Source of the DNA: CAXXOK01 sp964640955
GTDB taxonomy: Bacteria; Bacillota; Clostridia; Christensenellales; Aristaeellaceae
Reading direction: 5' to 3'
Assembly: GCA_964640955.1 (NCBI GenBank)
Contig: CAZXJI010000002.1
Location: 124,001-188,000 of the forward strand
DNA: 64,000 nucleotides
Of the stretch, positions 1 through 8,253 are shown in pieces. The notes under the pieces were generated by a model. The model saw nothing but the letters and a program-made list of their open reading frames with translations, ran no database searches and was not told where the DNA came from. Within the stretch, counting starts at the first letter, position 1, and each line of letters starts with the position of its first letter. The position numbers and the translations under genes were made by a program.

Positions 1-1
1 C

Positions 2-1156
2 ACGGAGGCGGAAATCGCAAGGCTGAACCTGAAGGCCCTGCGCCGCATCCATGCCTCCGTGGCGGACGCGCCGAAAGCCTTTTGCTCCGAAGCCGTCGGG
101 CAATGGATCGCCGCGGTTCGCCTGCGGTATGCCGAAGCGAACCTCTCGCGGATCGAAGCCAGGCTTGATCAACTCGACAGTCTCAGGCAATCGGACGATC
201 TTACCCTAAGCGCAGCGATCGGCAAGGGCCTGAAGCCGGTAAGCGTCGTATTGAACGGCCTCGCCGGGCCCGCCCAGGGCAGGCGGCCGCGCCGGAAAGA
301 AAAAGAAACCGCCATCCCGCTTTCCAGCATCGCGTTGATCCAGAACGCGGAGGAAATCGTTCAGAGCGCCGTGCTCCCGCTGTATCAGGCCGTGGCGGGT
401 TTCAACGCGAACCTCCGGCGTTTTTTCGAAAAGCTCTCTTTTCAGCTCTCCTTCTACCTCGGGTGCGTCCGCCTGCGGACGCGGCTGGAGGCGCTCGGCG
501 TACCGCTGTGTGAGCCGGCGTTCAGGCCCGAAACGGACCTCTTCGAAAGCAGAAACCTGCAAAACGCCGGCCTCGCCCTGCTGGAGAAAGCGGTGCCGAC
601 GGGGAACGACGTGTGCTTTTCCGGCAAGCGGCTGGTGCTGGTCACGGGCGTCAACCAGGGCGGGAAAACGACCTTCCTGCGCAGCGTGGGTCAGGCCCAG
701 CTCATGGCGCAATGCGGCCTGTTCGTCGCGGCGGAGTCCTACGTATGCCCCGTTTTCAGCGGCATTTATACGCATTTCCCCAGCGGGGAGGACGCGACCC
801 GTCAAATGGGACTTTTGGACGTGGAACTGCAAAAGCTCAGCCGGATCGTGGATCGGATTCGGCCGCGCGGGCTTTTGATGATGAACGAGTCCTTTCAGAC
901 CACGATGCCGCAGGACGCCAAATACCTTGCGGATCTGACGGTGCGGGCGTTCGTCGACGCGGGCGTCACCGTCCTGTTCGTGACCCATCTGTACGCCTAC
1001 GCTTCCCAACAGTACGAAGAGCATCGGGCGGACGTCCTCTGCCTGCGCGCGCGGCGGCCGGTCGGCGGGAAGGGCGCTTTCGTAATGAAGGAAGGAGAGC
1101 CCTATACTTCCGCCTCGGGTACGGAGCTGTTTCGGGAAATGCTTGGAGAGCCCTAG
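2..1156 (+). CDS. MutS-related ATPase domain protein (5' truncated by window edge)
   Basis: The reading frame is open from base 2 with no stop, so the true start lies upstream and about 385 residues are visible. The C-terminal part is a MutS-type ATPase domain: a P-loop GVNQGGKTT (near base 650), of the GxNxGGK(S/T) form specific to MutS proteins, and a Walker B region reading LLMMNES, where mutator MutS has a DE pair. A THLYAYA stretch resembles the MutS THY/THF motif. The part before the P-loop looks helical and matches the lever/clamp region rather than a mismatch-recognition domain, though the missing N-terminus could hold more. Family knowledge: short MutS-like proteins of this type are common in Clostridia and have no settled function. 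A bidirectional terminator follows. Confident on the family, not on the role. Confidence 0.85.
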   Translation, partial: TEAEIARLNLKALRRIHASVADAPKAFCSEAVGQWIAAVRLRYAEANLSRIEARLDQLDSLRQSDDLTLSAAIGKGLKPVSVVLNGLAGPAQGRRPRRKEKETAIPLSSIALIQNAEEIVQSAVLPLYQAVAGFNANLRRFFEKLSFQLSFYLGCVRLRTRLEALGVPLCEPAFRPETDLFESRNLQNAGLALLEKAVPTGNDVCFSGKRLVLVTGVNQGGKTTFLRSVGQAQLMAQCGLFVAAESYVCPVFSGIYTHFPSGEDATRQMGLLDVELQKLSRIVDRIRPRGLLMMNESFQTTMPQDAKYLADLTVRAFVDAGVTVLFVTHLYAYASQQYEEHRADVLCLRARRPVGGKGAFVMKEGEPYTSASGTELFREMLGEP

Positions 1157-1172
1157 CCGCGCCCCCGAAGGT

Positions 1173-1211
1173 GCGAACCGCCCCGGCCGCGACGCGGCCG
1201 GGGCGGTTCGC
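1173..1211. terminator. Bidirectional intrinsic terminator between convergent genes
   Basis: A perfect 18-bp inverted repeat with a 3-nt loop (GAC) lies between the convergent MutS-like gene and lsrF. The stem is very GC-rich. There is no long T-run on either side, so termination efficiency is inferred from stem strength and position. Confidence 0.75.
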
Positions 1212-1236
1212 CTGTTTCCCCTCGGTTTTCCTTCCG

Positions 1237-2115
1237 TCAATGGATCGCGTCCTGGTAGAACGCCCAGGCTTCCTTGTCGGTGAAGCCCTCGTGCACGATT
1301 TTGCGAATCGCCTGCGCCATCTCCGCGCTGTGCTCGCTCTGGAAAATGTTGCGGCCCATGTCCAGTCCGCGGGCGCCGCCCTGCATGGAATGGTACGCCA
1401 GCGTCAGCGCCTCGTCCTCGGGGAGCTTCTTGCCGCCGGCGACCACGATGGGCACCGGGCAGGCCGCGACGATCTCCTCGAAATTCTCGCAGTAATAGGT
1501 TTTCACCATCTGCACGCCCATCTCCGCCACGATCCGGGTCGCCAGCTTAAAGAAGCGGTCGGTGCGCTCCATATCCTTGCCGACGGCCACCACGCCCAGC
1601 GTGGGGATGGAGTAGCGGAAGCCCGCGTTAATGACGCGGCTCAGGTTATCGATGCTGGAAAGCTGGCCGTCCGCGCCGATGAAGGTCTGCACCGCCATGC
1701 AGTCCGCGTTCATGCGGATGGAATCCTCGATGTCCACGGCGACCACCTCGTGGCTCAGGTCGTCGTTGAGCATGCTGGAGCCGCTGGACACGCGCAGGGC
1801 GATCGCCTTGCGGTTTTCCGGCGGCACGCAGGTGCGCAGGGCGCCGCGCGTACCCATCAGGCAGTCCACGTAGGGCATCAGGTGGGGAATGACCATGTCG
1901 AGGCGCTCCAGGCCCGCGGTGGAGCCCATGAAGTACCCGTGGTCGAAGGCGAACATGACGGTGTTTCCGCTTTTGGGGTCGAAAATGTTGGACAGGTGTT
2001 TTTTCATGCCCCAGTCCAGCCCGCCCGCGCCCTTAACGTAGAAGCCGCCCTGATTGGCGAAGGCTTCCTCGGTGTGATAGTCCTTGGCGATCTTCAACCC
2101 GTCTTTATCCGGCAT
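1237..2115 (-). CDS. lsrF: LsrF, 3-hydroxy-5-phosphonooxypentane-2,4-dione thiolase
   Basis: A 292-residue class I aldolase-fold protein that matches enterobacterial LsrF along its whole length: the GALDWGM-like GGLDWGM segment, FDHGYF near residue 57, TRGALR, KTYY with the likely Schiff-base lysine at 205, PIVVAGGKKLPE, and DMGRNIFQS near the end. Known role: the cytoplasmic enzyme transfers the acetyl group of the phospho-AI-2 product to CoA, giving DHAP and acetyl-CoA, and ends the signal. It is the last gene of the lsrACDBF operon. The ATG has an AAGGAGGT site 8 nt upstream. A hairpin separates it from lsrB, so it may be expressed at a lower level. Confidence 0.93.
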   Translation of the reverse strand: MPDKDGLKIAKDYHTEEAFANQGGFYVKGAGGLDWGMKKHLSNIFDPKSGNTVMFAFDHGYFMGSTAGLERLDMVIPHLMPYVDCLMGTRGALRTCVPPENRKAIALRVSSGSSMLNDDLSHEVVAVDIEDSIRMNADCMAVQTFIGADGQLSSIDNLSRVINAGFRYSIPTLGVVAVGKDMERTDRFFKLATRIVAEMGVQMVKTYYCENFEEIVAACPVPIVVAGGKKLPEDEALTLAYHSMQGGARGLDMGRNIFQSEHSAEMAQAIRKIVHEGFTDKEAWAFYQDAIH

Positions 2116-2202
2116 GCGAATGTACCTCCTTGCGAATCCTTGAAAAAGAGAGCCTGTGTGATGGCCCCGCCGTCGGAGTGTCCGCCCGGCGCGGCCATGA
2201 AC

Positions 2203-2228
2203 GGGGGCCGCGGTTTGCCGCAGCCCCC
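2203..2228 (-). other. Intercistronic hairpin between lsrB and lsrF
   Basis: GGGGGC pairs with GCCCCC around an inner GCGG/CCGC stem with one mismatch. No T-run follows on the minus strand, so it more likely protects the lsrB 3' end or attenuates lsrF than ends transcription fully. Confidence 0.55.
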
Positions 2229-2247
2229 GCCTGAAGTGAATGCCTTC

Positions 2248-3309
2248 TTAGAAGTTGTAGTTGTCCATGTTGTCGATGGTGAACACCACGCGCTCGGGCA
2301 GAAGCACCACGCCGCTGGTGTCGGAGGTGTAGGCGTCGGGATCCAGGACCGTGTTGGGCTCGACCGTCACGGTGCCGATGTCGGGCACGTCGATGGTGTC
2401 GCCGACCTTAATCTCCTGGCCGCTGGCCAGCAGGTAGGCCATGTAGCAGCCCAGGGCGCCCTGCACCTGGCAATCCCACAGACCCCAGCGGGTCAGGATG
2501 CCGGCGCGGCAGTAGTCCTTCATGCTGTTGGGCGCGGCGAAGCCCACGATGGAGACCTTGGTCGCGTCCAGGCCGAGGTTCTGGGCGGCCTGCGCCTGGC
2601 CCGGCAGAGCGGTGGAGTCGTTGCAGATGATGCCGTCGATGTCGGGGTAGGTGGTCAGGACGGACTCACCCACGGTGATGGCCTTCTCGGCATCCTGCTC
2701 GGAGTAGTAGTTGTCGGGGAAGACGTTGATCCAGTTGGGGTACTTCTCGGCGATGTACGCTTCGCCCGCGACGTGCCAGCTGTTCTGGTCGGTCACGGTC
2801 GCCTGGCTGTAGTGCCACACGTACTTGATGGCGTCGGTGTCGACGTCCTTGCCGCGCTCGGTCAGGCTGGTGGCCAGCATGTCCACCAGCATCTGGCCCA
2901 GCTGTTCGGGCGTGCCCTGGCTGACCATGATGCTGCGGCTCTCGGGGAACGCGTCGGAGTCCCAGGTGGTGACGACCAGCCCGGCTTCGGCGGCTTCCTT
3001 GAGGGCGTCGTTCACGCCCGCCGCATCCACGGTGGAGATGCAGATGGCATCCGCGCCGTTGGTGATGGCGTTCTGCACGATGGCGACCTGGTTGGCCGCG
3101 GAGGCTTCGGGGTTGCCGTCGTAGGTGACGGTGAAGCCGTTCTTGGCCGCGAACTCCTGCGCGCCGACGTTGGCGGACTCGAAGAACGCGTTGCCGGAGA
3201 GCTTGGGAATAAACACGACGTTGATTTCCGCGGCGGACGCGGCGGTCACCATGGCCACGCACAGTACGAGCGCCATCATGGCAGCCAGGATCTTGGAGAA
3301 CCTTTTCAT
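2248..3309 (-). CDS. lsrB: LsrB-type autoinducer-2 substrate-binding protein
   Basis: A 353-residue periplasmic-binding protein of the ribose/AI-2 type. It shares LsrB landmarks: FIPKL (Lys36), TWDSD (117-119), TVTDQN (Asp174, Gln175) and a C-terminus of LLPERVVF. Known role: captures AI-2 outside the cell and delivers it to LsrCD. The AI-2 pocket lysine and the Asp/Asp/Gln positions are kept, but the segment matching APDAN in enterobacteria reads CNDST, so the usual Pro and Ala ligands become Asn230 and Ser232. The signal peptide ends TAASAAE with no lipobox, so it looks like a signal-peptidase-I substrate. GGGAGGG lies 8 nt before the ATG. It could bind a related furanose rather than AI-2, but the operon supports AI-2. 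Confidence 0.88.
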   Translation of the reverse strand: MKRFSKILAAMMALVLCVAMVTAASAAEINVVFIPKLSGNAFFESANVGAQEFAAKNGFTVTYDGNPEASAANQVAIVQNAITNGADAICISTVDAAGVNDALKEAAEAGLVVTTWDSDAFPESRSIMVSQGTPEQLGQMLVDMLATSLTERGKDVDTDAIKYVWHYSQATVTDQNSWHVAGEAYIAEKYPNWINVFPDNYYSEQDAEKAITVGESVLTTYPDIDGIICNDSTALPGQAQAAQNLGLDATKVSIVGFAAPNSMKDYCRAGILTRWGLWDCQVQGALGCYMAYLLASGQEIKVGDTIDVPDIGTVTVEPNTVLDPDAYTSDTSGVVLLPERVVFTIDNMDNYNF

Positions 3310-3381
3310 TGCGATACCCTCCCAATATGGTTTTATTTCTCACGCGCACCTAAACGCGCAAGGCAACGAAGGGAAGTGCGG

Positions 3382-4401
3382 TCAGCCTGCCTTGGATACG
3401 ACCGTGTGCCGCCTTCTGCGGCCGAAAAGCTTGCGAAGCCTGGGGTTGGAACCGGCGAAGCGGAACGACACCGTCACCACCAGCAAAACGCCCACGGGAA
3501 TGTCCAGGTACTGCGTGGACAGTCCGTTGAGGCTCAGCCCGATGCGCAGGAAGCCTACCGCCAGCGCGGCCAGCGCCGAGCCGATCACGCCGCCGCTGCC
3601 GCCCAGGTTGCTGGTGCCGCCCAGCACGACCGCTGTGATGATGGGCAGCGTGTACTCCGCGCCCATGTCCGCCTTGGCGGTGCCCAGGTAGGCCGTCAGC
3701 AGGATACCGGCGATGGAGGCGCTCAGCCCCGAGAAGGCGTACGTGCTCATGATGACCGCGCGGGTGTTGATGCCGCTGAACTCCGCCGCGTTCTGGTTAA
3801 CGCCGCAGAGGAACACCTTGCGGCCGTAGTTGGTGCGGTGCAGCAGAACGTAGCTGAGCAGCACCAGTACAAAAAAGATGACGAACTGCATGGGCACCGC
3901 GTCGAACAGCTGCGTTTTGCTCAGCGCCCTGAACGCCTCCGGAAAATCGCTGATGCCCTGATAGGCGGCGTTGGAGCTCAGGTTGGAGACCGCCAGCGCC
4001 ATGCCGGAGTAGAGAAACGAGCCGCCCAGCGTGACCACCATCGGCTGCACGCCCGTGTACGCCACGAAGAATCCGCTCAGCGCCCCGCACAGCGCACCCG
4101 CGACGAGCGCTAGAATGCACGCCACGAAAATGTTGAGCCCCGCGTCGTGCCACAGCACCCCCACCGTGATGCTCGTCAGCCCCACGATGGACCCGGCCTG
4201 GATGTCGATGCCGCCGGTGATCATCACGAAGGTTACGAACAGGGAAATGATGCACACCGGGATAAACTGGTTCAGCCCGCTGAACAGCCGCTTGATGTTC
4301 AAAAACTTCGGGTTGAGCGAGCCGAACACCACGAATTCCAGCACGATGATCAGCACCAGGAACGTTTCCCAGCGGACGAACAGCTTCTTCACCTTATTCA
4401 T
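3382..4401 (-). CDS. lsrD: LsrD-type AI-2 ABC transporter permease
   Basis: A 339-residue polytopic membrane protein of the BPD_transp_2 (ribose RbsC-like) family, with about ten hydrophobic segments and the diagnostic GGIDIQAGSIVGLTS block near residue 65. It should pair with LsrC to form the channel through which LsrA drives AI-2 import. Its ATG overlaps the end of lsrC by 8 nt, so the two are translationally coupled at near 1:1. The C-terminal tail is basic (RKLFGRRRRH). Assignment as LsrD rather than LsrC rests on gene order (second permease, before lsrB). Confidence 0.88.
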   Translation of the reverse strand: MNKVKKLFVRWETFLVLIIVLEFVVFGSLNPKFLNIKRLFSGLNQFIPVCIISLFVTFVMITGGIDIQAGSIVGLTSITVGVLWHDAGLNIFVACILALVAGALCGALSGFFVAYTGVQPMVVTLGGSFLYSGMALAVSNLSSNAAYQGISDFPEAFRALSKTQLFDAVPMQFVIFFVLVLLSYVLLHRTNYGRKVFLCGVNQNAAEFSGINTRAVIMSTYAFSGLSASIAGILLTAYLGTAKADMGAEYTLPIITAVVLGGTSNLGGSGGVIGSALAALAVGFLRIGLSLNGLSTQYLDIPVGVLLVVTVSFRFAGSNPRLRKLFGRRRRHTVVSKAG

Positions 4402-5413
4402 CGACCGCCGCCCCCTTCCCCTCGACCGCCATGTGCTGCGTCTTGGCGGACAGGCGCTGCCGCCGGGCCTGCTCCACCGCGCGCCTGCGGATGAGCGCGT
4501 CCGAAACCACGATGATGATCAGCAGGATGCCGGTGATCGTATCGTCGTAATCGGAGGAGAAGCCGATGAACACCAGAATGCGGCTGATGGAGGCCATGAT
4601 GGCCGCGCCGACGCCCGCGCCAATCACCGAGCCCACGCCGCCCGTGAGGCTGATGCCGCCCAGCACGCACGCGGCGATGACCTTCATTTCGTAGCCGCTG
4701 CCGGCGATGGGGGTTACGAACCCCACGCGGCTTACGTACAGCACGCCGCCGGCCGCGGCGAGCACGCCGCACAGCGTAAAGGCCGCGAATTTCGTCATGT
4801 CCACCGGAATGCCCAGCAGCGTCGCGCCGCCCATGTTGTCGCCCACGGCGGCCAGGTAGCGGCCCCGCTTGGTGCGCGTCAGAATCAGGTGGACGATCAG
4901 GATCATGACGAGCGTTGCCAGGTAAAACCAGGTGATGCTGCCGAACAGCCGGCCCTGCGAGAGATTCTTAAAGTCGAAGGGGATGTTCTCCACCCATTTG
5001 CCGTCCGTGTATACGTAGATCAGCCCGCGCACGATGCCGTTGACGCCCAGCGTCATAATAATGGAAGGAATCCGGAGCACCGTGACCCCGAAGCCGTTGA
5101 AAGCGCCGATCATCAGGCCCGCCAGCAGCGCCGCCCCGATGGCCAGCGCCCAGGGTTTTCCGTCGCGGATCATGGTGCTGCTGATGGCGGCCGTCATGCC
5201 CAGCGTCGCGCCCACGGACACGTCGATTTCTCCGGTGATGATGACCAGCGCGATGCCCACGGCCACCACCGTGTACACGACGCTGCTGTTGAAACAGAGC
5301 CATATGTTGGCGGCGGAGAGGAACGCCGGGTTAATGGCGCCCACGCCCAGAAACATGAAGATAATAAAGCCGACGGCGGTAATCTCCCGGGAATGCAACA
5401 GCTTTTTAAGCAT
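4394..5413 (-). CDS. lsrC: LsrC-type AI-2 ABC transporter permease
   Basis: A 339-residue BPD_transp_2 family permease with the GEIDVSVGATLGMTA block near residue 62 and about ten membrane segments. I chose the ATG at 5413, which overlaps the lsrA stop by 8 nt and has AAGG upstream, over an in-frame GTG at 5428 with a Shine-Dalgarno too close to use. It forms the membrane channel with LsrD. Order A-C-D-B-F matches enterobacterial lsr operons. Confidence 0.88.
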   Translation of the reverse strand: MLKKLLHSREITAVGFIIFMFLGVGAINPAFLSAANIWLCFNSSVVYTVVAVGIALVIITGEIDVSVGATLGMTAAISSTMIRDGKPWALAIGAALLAGLMIGAFNGFGVTVLRIPSIIMTLGVNGIVRGLIYVYTDGKWVENIPFDFKNLSQGRLFGSITWFYLATLVMILIVHLILTRTKRGRYLAAVGDNMGGATLLGIPVDMTKFAAFTLCGVLAAAGGVLYVSRVGFVTPIAGSGYEMKVIAACVLGGISLTGGVGSVIGAGVGAAIMASISRILVFIGFSSDYDDTITGILLIIIVVSDALIRRRAVEQARRQRLSAKTQHMAVEGKGAAVDE

Positions 5414-6932
5414 CCTTTTCCTTTGCACTCCCTTCCGTGATGCCGAACGCAGCCGCCATGAGGTTATCCTGGCTGATGTCGCAGCGGGCGAATTCCCGGT
5501 TGATGTGCCCGCAGTACATGGTGACCGCGCGGTCGCTCAGCTCCACGATCTCCTCCATGTCCGAGGAGATCAGCAAAATCGCCAGGCCCTGTTCCTTGAG
5601 CTTTTCGATGATCGCGTACACGTCCCCGCGTGCCGCGGCGTCGATGCCGCGGGTCGGCTCGTCCAGGATGAGCACCTTGGGGCTGGTGGAAAGCGAGCGG
5701 GCGATGACCACCTTCTGCTGGTTGCCGCCGGAAAGCGAGCCGATGAGCTGGTCGCGGCCCGTGACGCGCGTGTGGAACGCCTCGATGAAGTGGTCGGTAA
5801 TCCGGCGTTCTTCCCGGAAATTGATGAAGAACCTGGACATGTGGCTCAGGTTGGCGGCCGTGGTGTTGGCGGCCACGTCGCTGATGCGGAAAATGCCGCT
5901 TAAAAACCGGTCCTCCGCCACGTAGTTGAGGCCCGCGTCCAGCATCTGCCGGGTGGAAAACCCGGTCACGTCGCGGCCCTGCAGGAACACCCTGCCGCTT
6001 TTGACCGCGTCGCGGCCGAACACCGTCGTCGCCAGCTCCGTCCGGCCCGCGCCCACCACGCCCGCCAGCCCCAGTATCTCGCCGGGGTATACCTTCAGGC
6101 TCACGTCGCGGAAGCCGTATCCCGTCAGCCTGTCCACGACCAGCGCGGGCTCGGCGTCGCCGTAATCGATGTTCACGCACTGGTACTGGTTGTTGCGAAT
6201 CTCGGTGTTCGGCGGCAGGAGGCCCGCCACCAGCATGGTGCGCGTAAAGTCGGACACCGGGCCGTTGAGGGTAATCACGCCGTCGCGCATGATCAGCACC
6301 TGATCGGCGATCTGGAACACCTCGGTCAGGCGGTGGGTGATGTAGACGATGCTGATGCCCTTCGCCTTCAGGTCGCGGATGATCTTGAAGAGGCTTTCAA
6401 CCTCGTTGAACGTCAGCGAGCTGGTCGGCTCGTCCAGGATCAGCAGCCGGGCGTCGCGCATCAGCCCGCGCAGGAGCTCCACCAGCTGCTGCTCCGCGAT
6501 GGAGAGGGTCGCCGCCCTGCGGTTCAGGTCGATCGTCCAGTCCAGGTGGGTCAGGAGCTTCGCAAGCCGCTTGTGCAGCTCCGAAGCCTTCTCCATAAAG
6601 CCCATCAGCACGTTTTCTTCCACCGTCATGTTGGGGAAAAGCATGGGTTCCTGCGGCACCAGGTAGATGCCCGCGGCCAGCGAGGCGGAAGGCTTGCCGA
6701 GCCTGGCGGGCCTGCCCTGTAAAAAAACCTCGCCGTCGTCGGGCTGGTAAATGCCCATGATGATCTTGACCAGCGTGCTCTTGCCGGCTCCGTTGCCGCC
6801 GATCAGCGCCGCGACGGAACCCCTGGCAATATCCATATCCACGCCCTTGAGCACGTCATTGGTGCCGAAAGACTTGGTGATGCCGCGTACGGACAGCATC
6901 GCGTCGTCGGGCAGTCGTACCGTCTCTTCCAT
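5406..6932 (-). CDS. lsrA: LsrA-type AI-2 ABC transporter ATPase (two nucleotide-binding domains)
   Basis: A 508-residue tandem ABC ATPase of the RbsA/MglA/LsrA class. Domain 1 has a full Walker A (GGNGAGKS, 45-52), an unusual signature LSIAEQQ and Walker B LLILDEPTSSL. Domain 2 has the degenerate Walker A GVVGAGRT typical of the class, plus LSGGNQQ and LILDEPTRGID. It energises import through LsrCD. The ATG at 6932 is preceded by GGGGGT; an in-frame TTG at 6947 lacks a site. First gene of the operon, with a consensus-like promoter about 60 nt upstream. Confidence 0.9.
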   Translation of the reverse strand: MEETVRLPDDAMLSVRGITKSFGTNDVLKGVDMDIARGSVAALIGGNGAGKSTLVKIIMGIYQPDDGEVFLQGRPARLGKPSASLAAGIYLVPQEPMLFPNMTVEENVLMGFMEKASELHKRLAKLLTHLDWTIDLNRRAATLSIAEQQLVELLRGLMRDARLLILDEPTSSLTFNEVESLFKIIRDLKAKGISIVYITHRLTEVFQIADQVLIMRDGVITLNGPVSDFTRTMLVAGLLPPNTEIRNNQYQCVNIDYGDAEPALVVDRLTGYGFRDVSLKVYPGEILGLAGVVGAGRTELATTVFGRDAVKSGRVFLQGRDVTGFSTRQMLDAGLNYVAEDRFLSGIFRISDVAANTTAANLSHMSRFFINFREERRITDHFIEAFHTRVTGRDQLIGSLSGGNQQKVVIARSLSTSPKVLILDEPTRGIDAAARGDVYAIIEKLKEQGLAILLISSDMEEIVELSDRAVTMYCGHINREFARCDISQDNLMAAAFGITEGSAKEKDA

Positions 6933-6992
6933 CCACAGAACCCCCAATGGTTAAAACAAATGTTTAGTAGCCGCATTTTTATCTGTGCTCCT

Positions 6993-7021
6993 ATCATACC
7001 CTCTCTCCATACATTTGTCAA
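6993..7021 (-). promoter_or_regulatory. Sigma-70/A promoter of lsrACDBF
   Basis: On the minus strand TTGACA (7016-7021), a 17-bp spacer and TATGAT (6993-6998). An ACATTTGT motif (7011-7018) overlaps the -35, so a repressor bound there would block RNA polymerase. Confidence 0.8.
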
Positions 7022-7174
7022 CCATGATCACAAAAATTTGTTCTGTCGATTCTGTAAAACCGAAAAACGTCCGGGATTGTTGTGCACTAACGCCAGCCTT
7101 TACGGCTTTGTTTTGTGCAAAACGGGAACGGGGGTTGATTTTCTTCCATATCAAATGTGCCGCTTGAATGACTA

Positions 7175-7203
7175 TTGACAGCGTCGCGAACAGGTGTTAT
7201 ACT
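7175..7203 (+). promoter_or_regulatory. Sigma-70/A promoter of lsrRK-cupin
   Basis: TTGACA (7175-7180), 17-bp spacer, TATACT (7198-7203). An ACATTTGT motif follows the -10 at 7217-7224, at about +10 to +20, suggesting autoregulation. Confidence 0.82.
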
Positions 7204-7265
7204 ATTTTCACAAGATACATTTGTTTATCGCCATTACATAAGTAATCGGCGGCGAAGGAGCGTCC

Positions 7266-8192
7266 ATGGACTACGAAGAGTCGTTGATGATCAAAATCGC
7301 CTGGTATTACTATTTTGAGAACATGACCCAGCAGAGCGTGGCCAACATGCTTGGCATCAGCCGCATGCGGGTCATTAAGCTTTTGGAGAAGGCGCGCCAG
7401 ACCGGCATCATCCAGTTCCGCCTGCGCAAGGACGGGGAGAAGCGCATGACGCTGGAACGCAGCCTGATGGACACCTACGGGCTGAAGGATGCCTTCATCG
7501 TTCCCGCGGCCGTGAACAAAAGCCAGGTGAACGCGGTGATCGCCGAAGCCGCAAGCATGTACATCGCCGAACGGCTGACGGAAAACAGCTTCATTAATAT
7601 GGGCTACGGCGATACCCCCAGCCGGATCCTGAACAATCTGGCGACGCTGGCGGAAAGCCCCATCACCTGCGTGTCCCTTACCGGCGGGGTGAGCTACTAC
7701 CTGCCGGATACGCGCAGCAACGTGTTCAACGCCAAGCTGCACCTGATTCCCACGCCGCTGCTGGCCAGCAGCAAGGAAATGGCCGACGCCATGCGCCACG
7801 AGGCGAGCGTGACGGAAATCAGCCGTATGATCTCGCTGGCGCAGCTCACGGTGGTGGGCATCGGCGCCATGCACGAGACGGCTACCATTTTCAAATCCGG
7901 CATCCTCAACCGCAACGATTTTCTGTATTTGCAAATGCAGGGGGCGGTCGGCGACCTGCTGAGCCACTTCATCGACGGCGAGGGCCGACTGATCGAGACC
8001 CCGCTGGAGGAGCGGCTCATCAGCACGTCGCTTGACAAGCTCAAGGAACTGCAAAACGTGATCGGCGTGGCGGCCGGCGACGTGAAGGTAAACGCGATCC
8101 GCGCGGCGCTGCGCGGCGGCTACCTGGACGTGCTGATCACCGACGACCAGACGGCCAACCAGCTGGTCGCCGCGGCGGACAAGGCGCCGTAA
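7266..8192 (+). CDS. lsrR: LsrR-type transcriptional regulator (SorC family)
   Basis: A 308-residue protein with an N-terminal helix-turn-helix (about 20-45, QQSVANMLGISRMRVIKLL) and a SorC/DeoR-type sugar-phosphate-binding domain: GYGDTPSRIL near 113, SLTGGV near 140, VGIGAM near 200 and VAAGDVK near 265. Known role of LsrR: a repressor of its own and the divergent lsr promoter that leaves DNA on binding phospho-AI-2. AAGGAG lies 5 nt before the ATG. First gene of lsrR-lsrK-cupin, divergent from lsrACDBF. The family is certain; the ligand is inferred from context. Confidence 0.88.
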   Translation: MDYEESLMIKIAWYYYFENMTQQSVANMLGISRMRVIKLLEKARQTGIIQFRLRKDGEKRMTLERSLMDTYGLKDAFIVPAAVNKSQVNAVIAEAASMYIAERLTENSFINMGYGDTPSRILNNLATLAESPITCVSLTGGVSYYLPDTRSNVFNAKLHLIPTPLLASSKEMADAMRHEASVTEISRMISLAQLTVVGIGAMHETATIFKSGILNRNDFLYLQMQGAVGDLLSHFIDGEGRLIETPLEERLISTSLDKLKELQNVIGVAAGDVKVNAIRAALRGGYLDVLITDDQTANQLVAAADKAP

Positions 8193-8201
8193 GGCGGAAG
8201 G

Positions 8202-8222
8202 GCGGGCCGCCGTACGGCCCGC
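8202..8222 (+). other. Intercistronic hairpin between lsrR and lsrK
   Basis: GCGGGCCG pairs with CGGCCCGC across a 5-nt loop, 20 nt ahead of the lsrK Shine-Dalgarno. There is no T-run, so it probably modulates rather than ends transcription. Confidence 0.45.
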
Positions 8223-8253
8223 GCCCGAGAAACGTACAAACGGAGGCAGGTCC

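Larger units (their letters stand above)
6954..7228. promoter_or_regulatory. lsr divergent control region with repeated ACATTTGT motifs (candidate LsrR operators)
   Basis: The 333-bp gap between lsrA and lsrR holds both promoters and several copies of ACATTTGT or its complement: 6956-6963 (inside the partial palindrome AAACAAATGTTTA, just downstream of the lsrA start site), 7011-7018 (on the lsrA -35) and 7217-7224 (just downstream of the lsrR -10). A shorter CAAATGT sits at 7152-7158 and a related ACAAAAATTTGT at 7030-7041. LsrR in enterobacteria represses both divergent promoters until phospho-AI-2 releases it; that these motifs are its sites is inference. Confidence 0.6.

Noticed and set aside
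613..4113. A 1166-codon plus-strand open frame across the lsr region
   Set aside because: It runs antisense to lsrF and lsrB, has biased low-complexity translation, and no ribosome site. It is a shadow caused by high GC content. The same holds for the long antisense frames at 8137-10263, 24176-26734, 28071-29855, 41970-43895 and 58309-60030.
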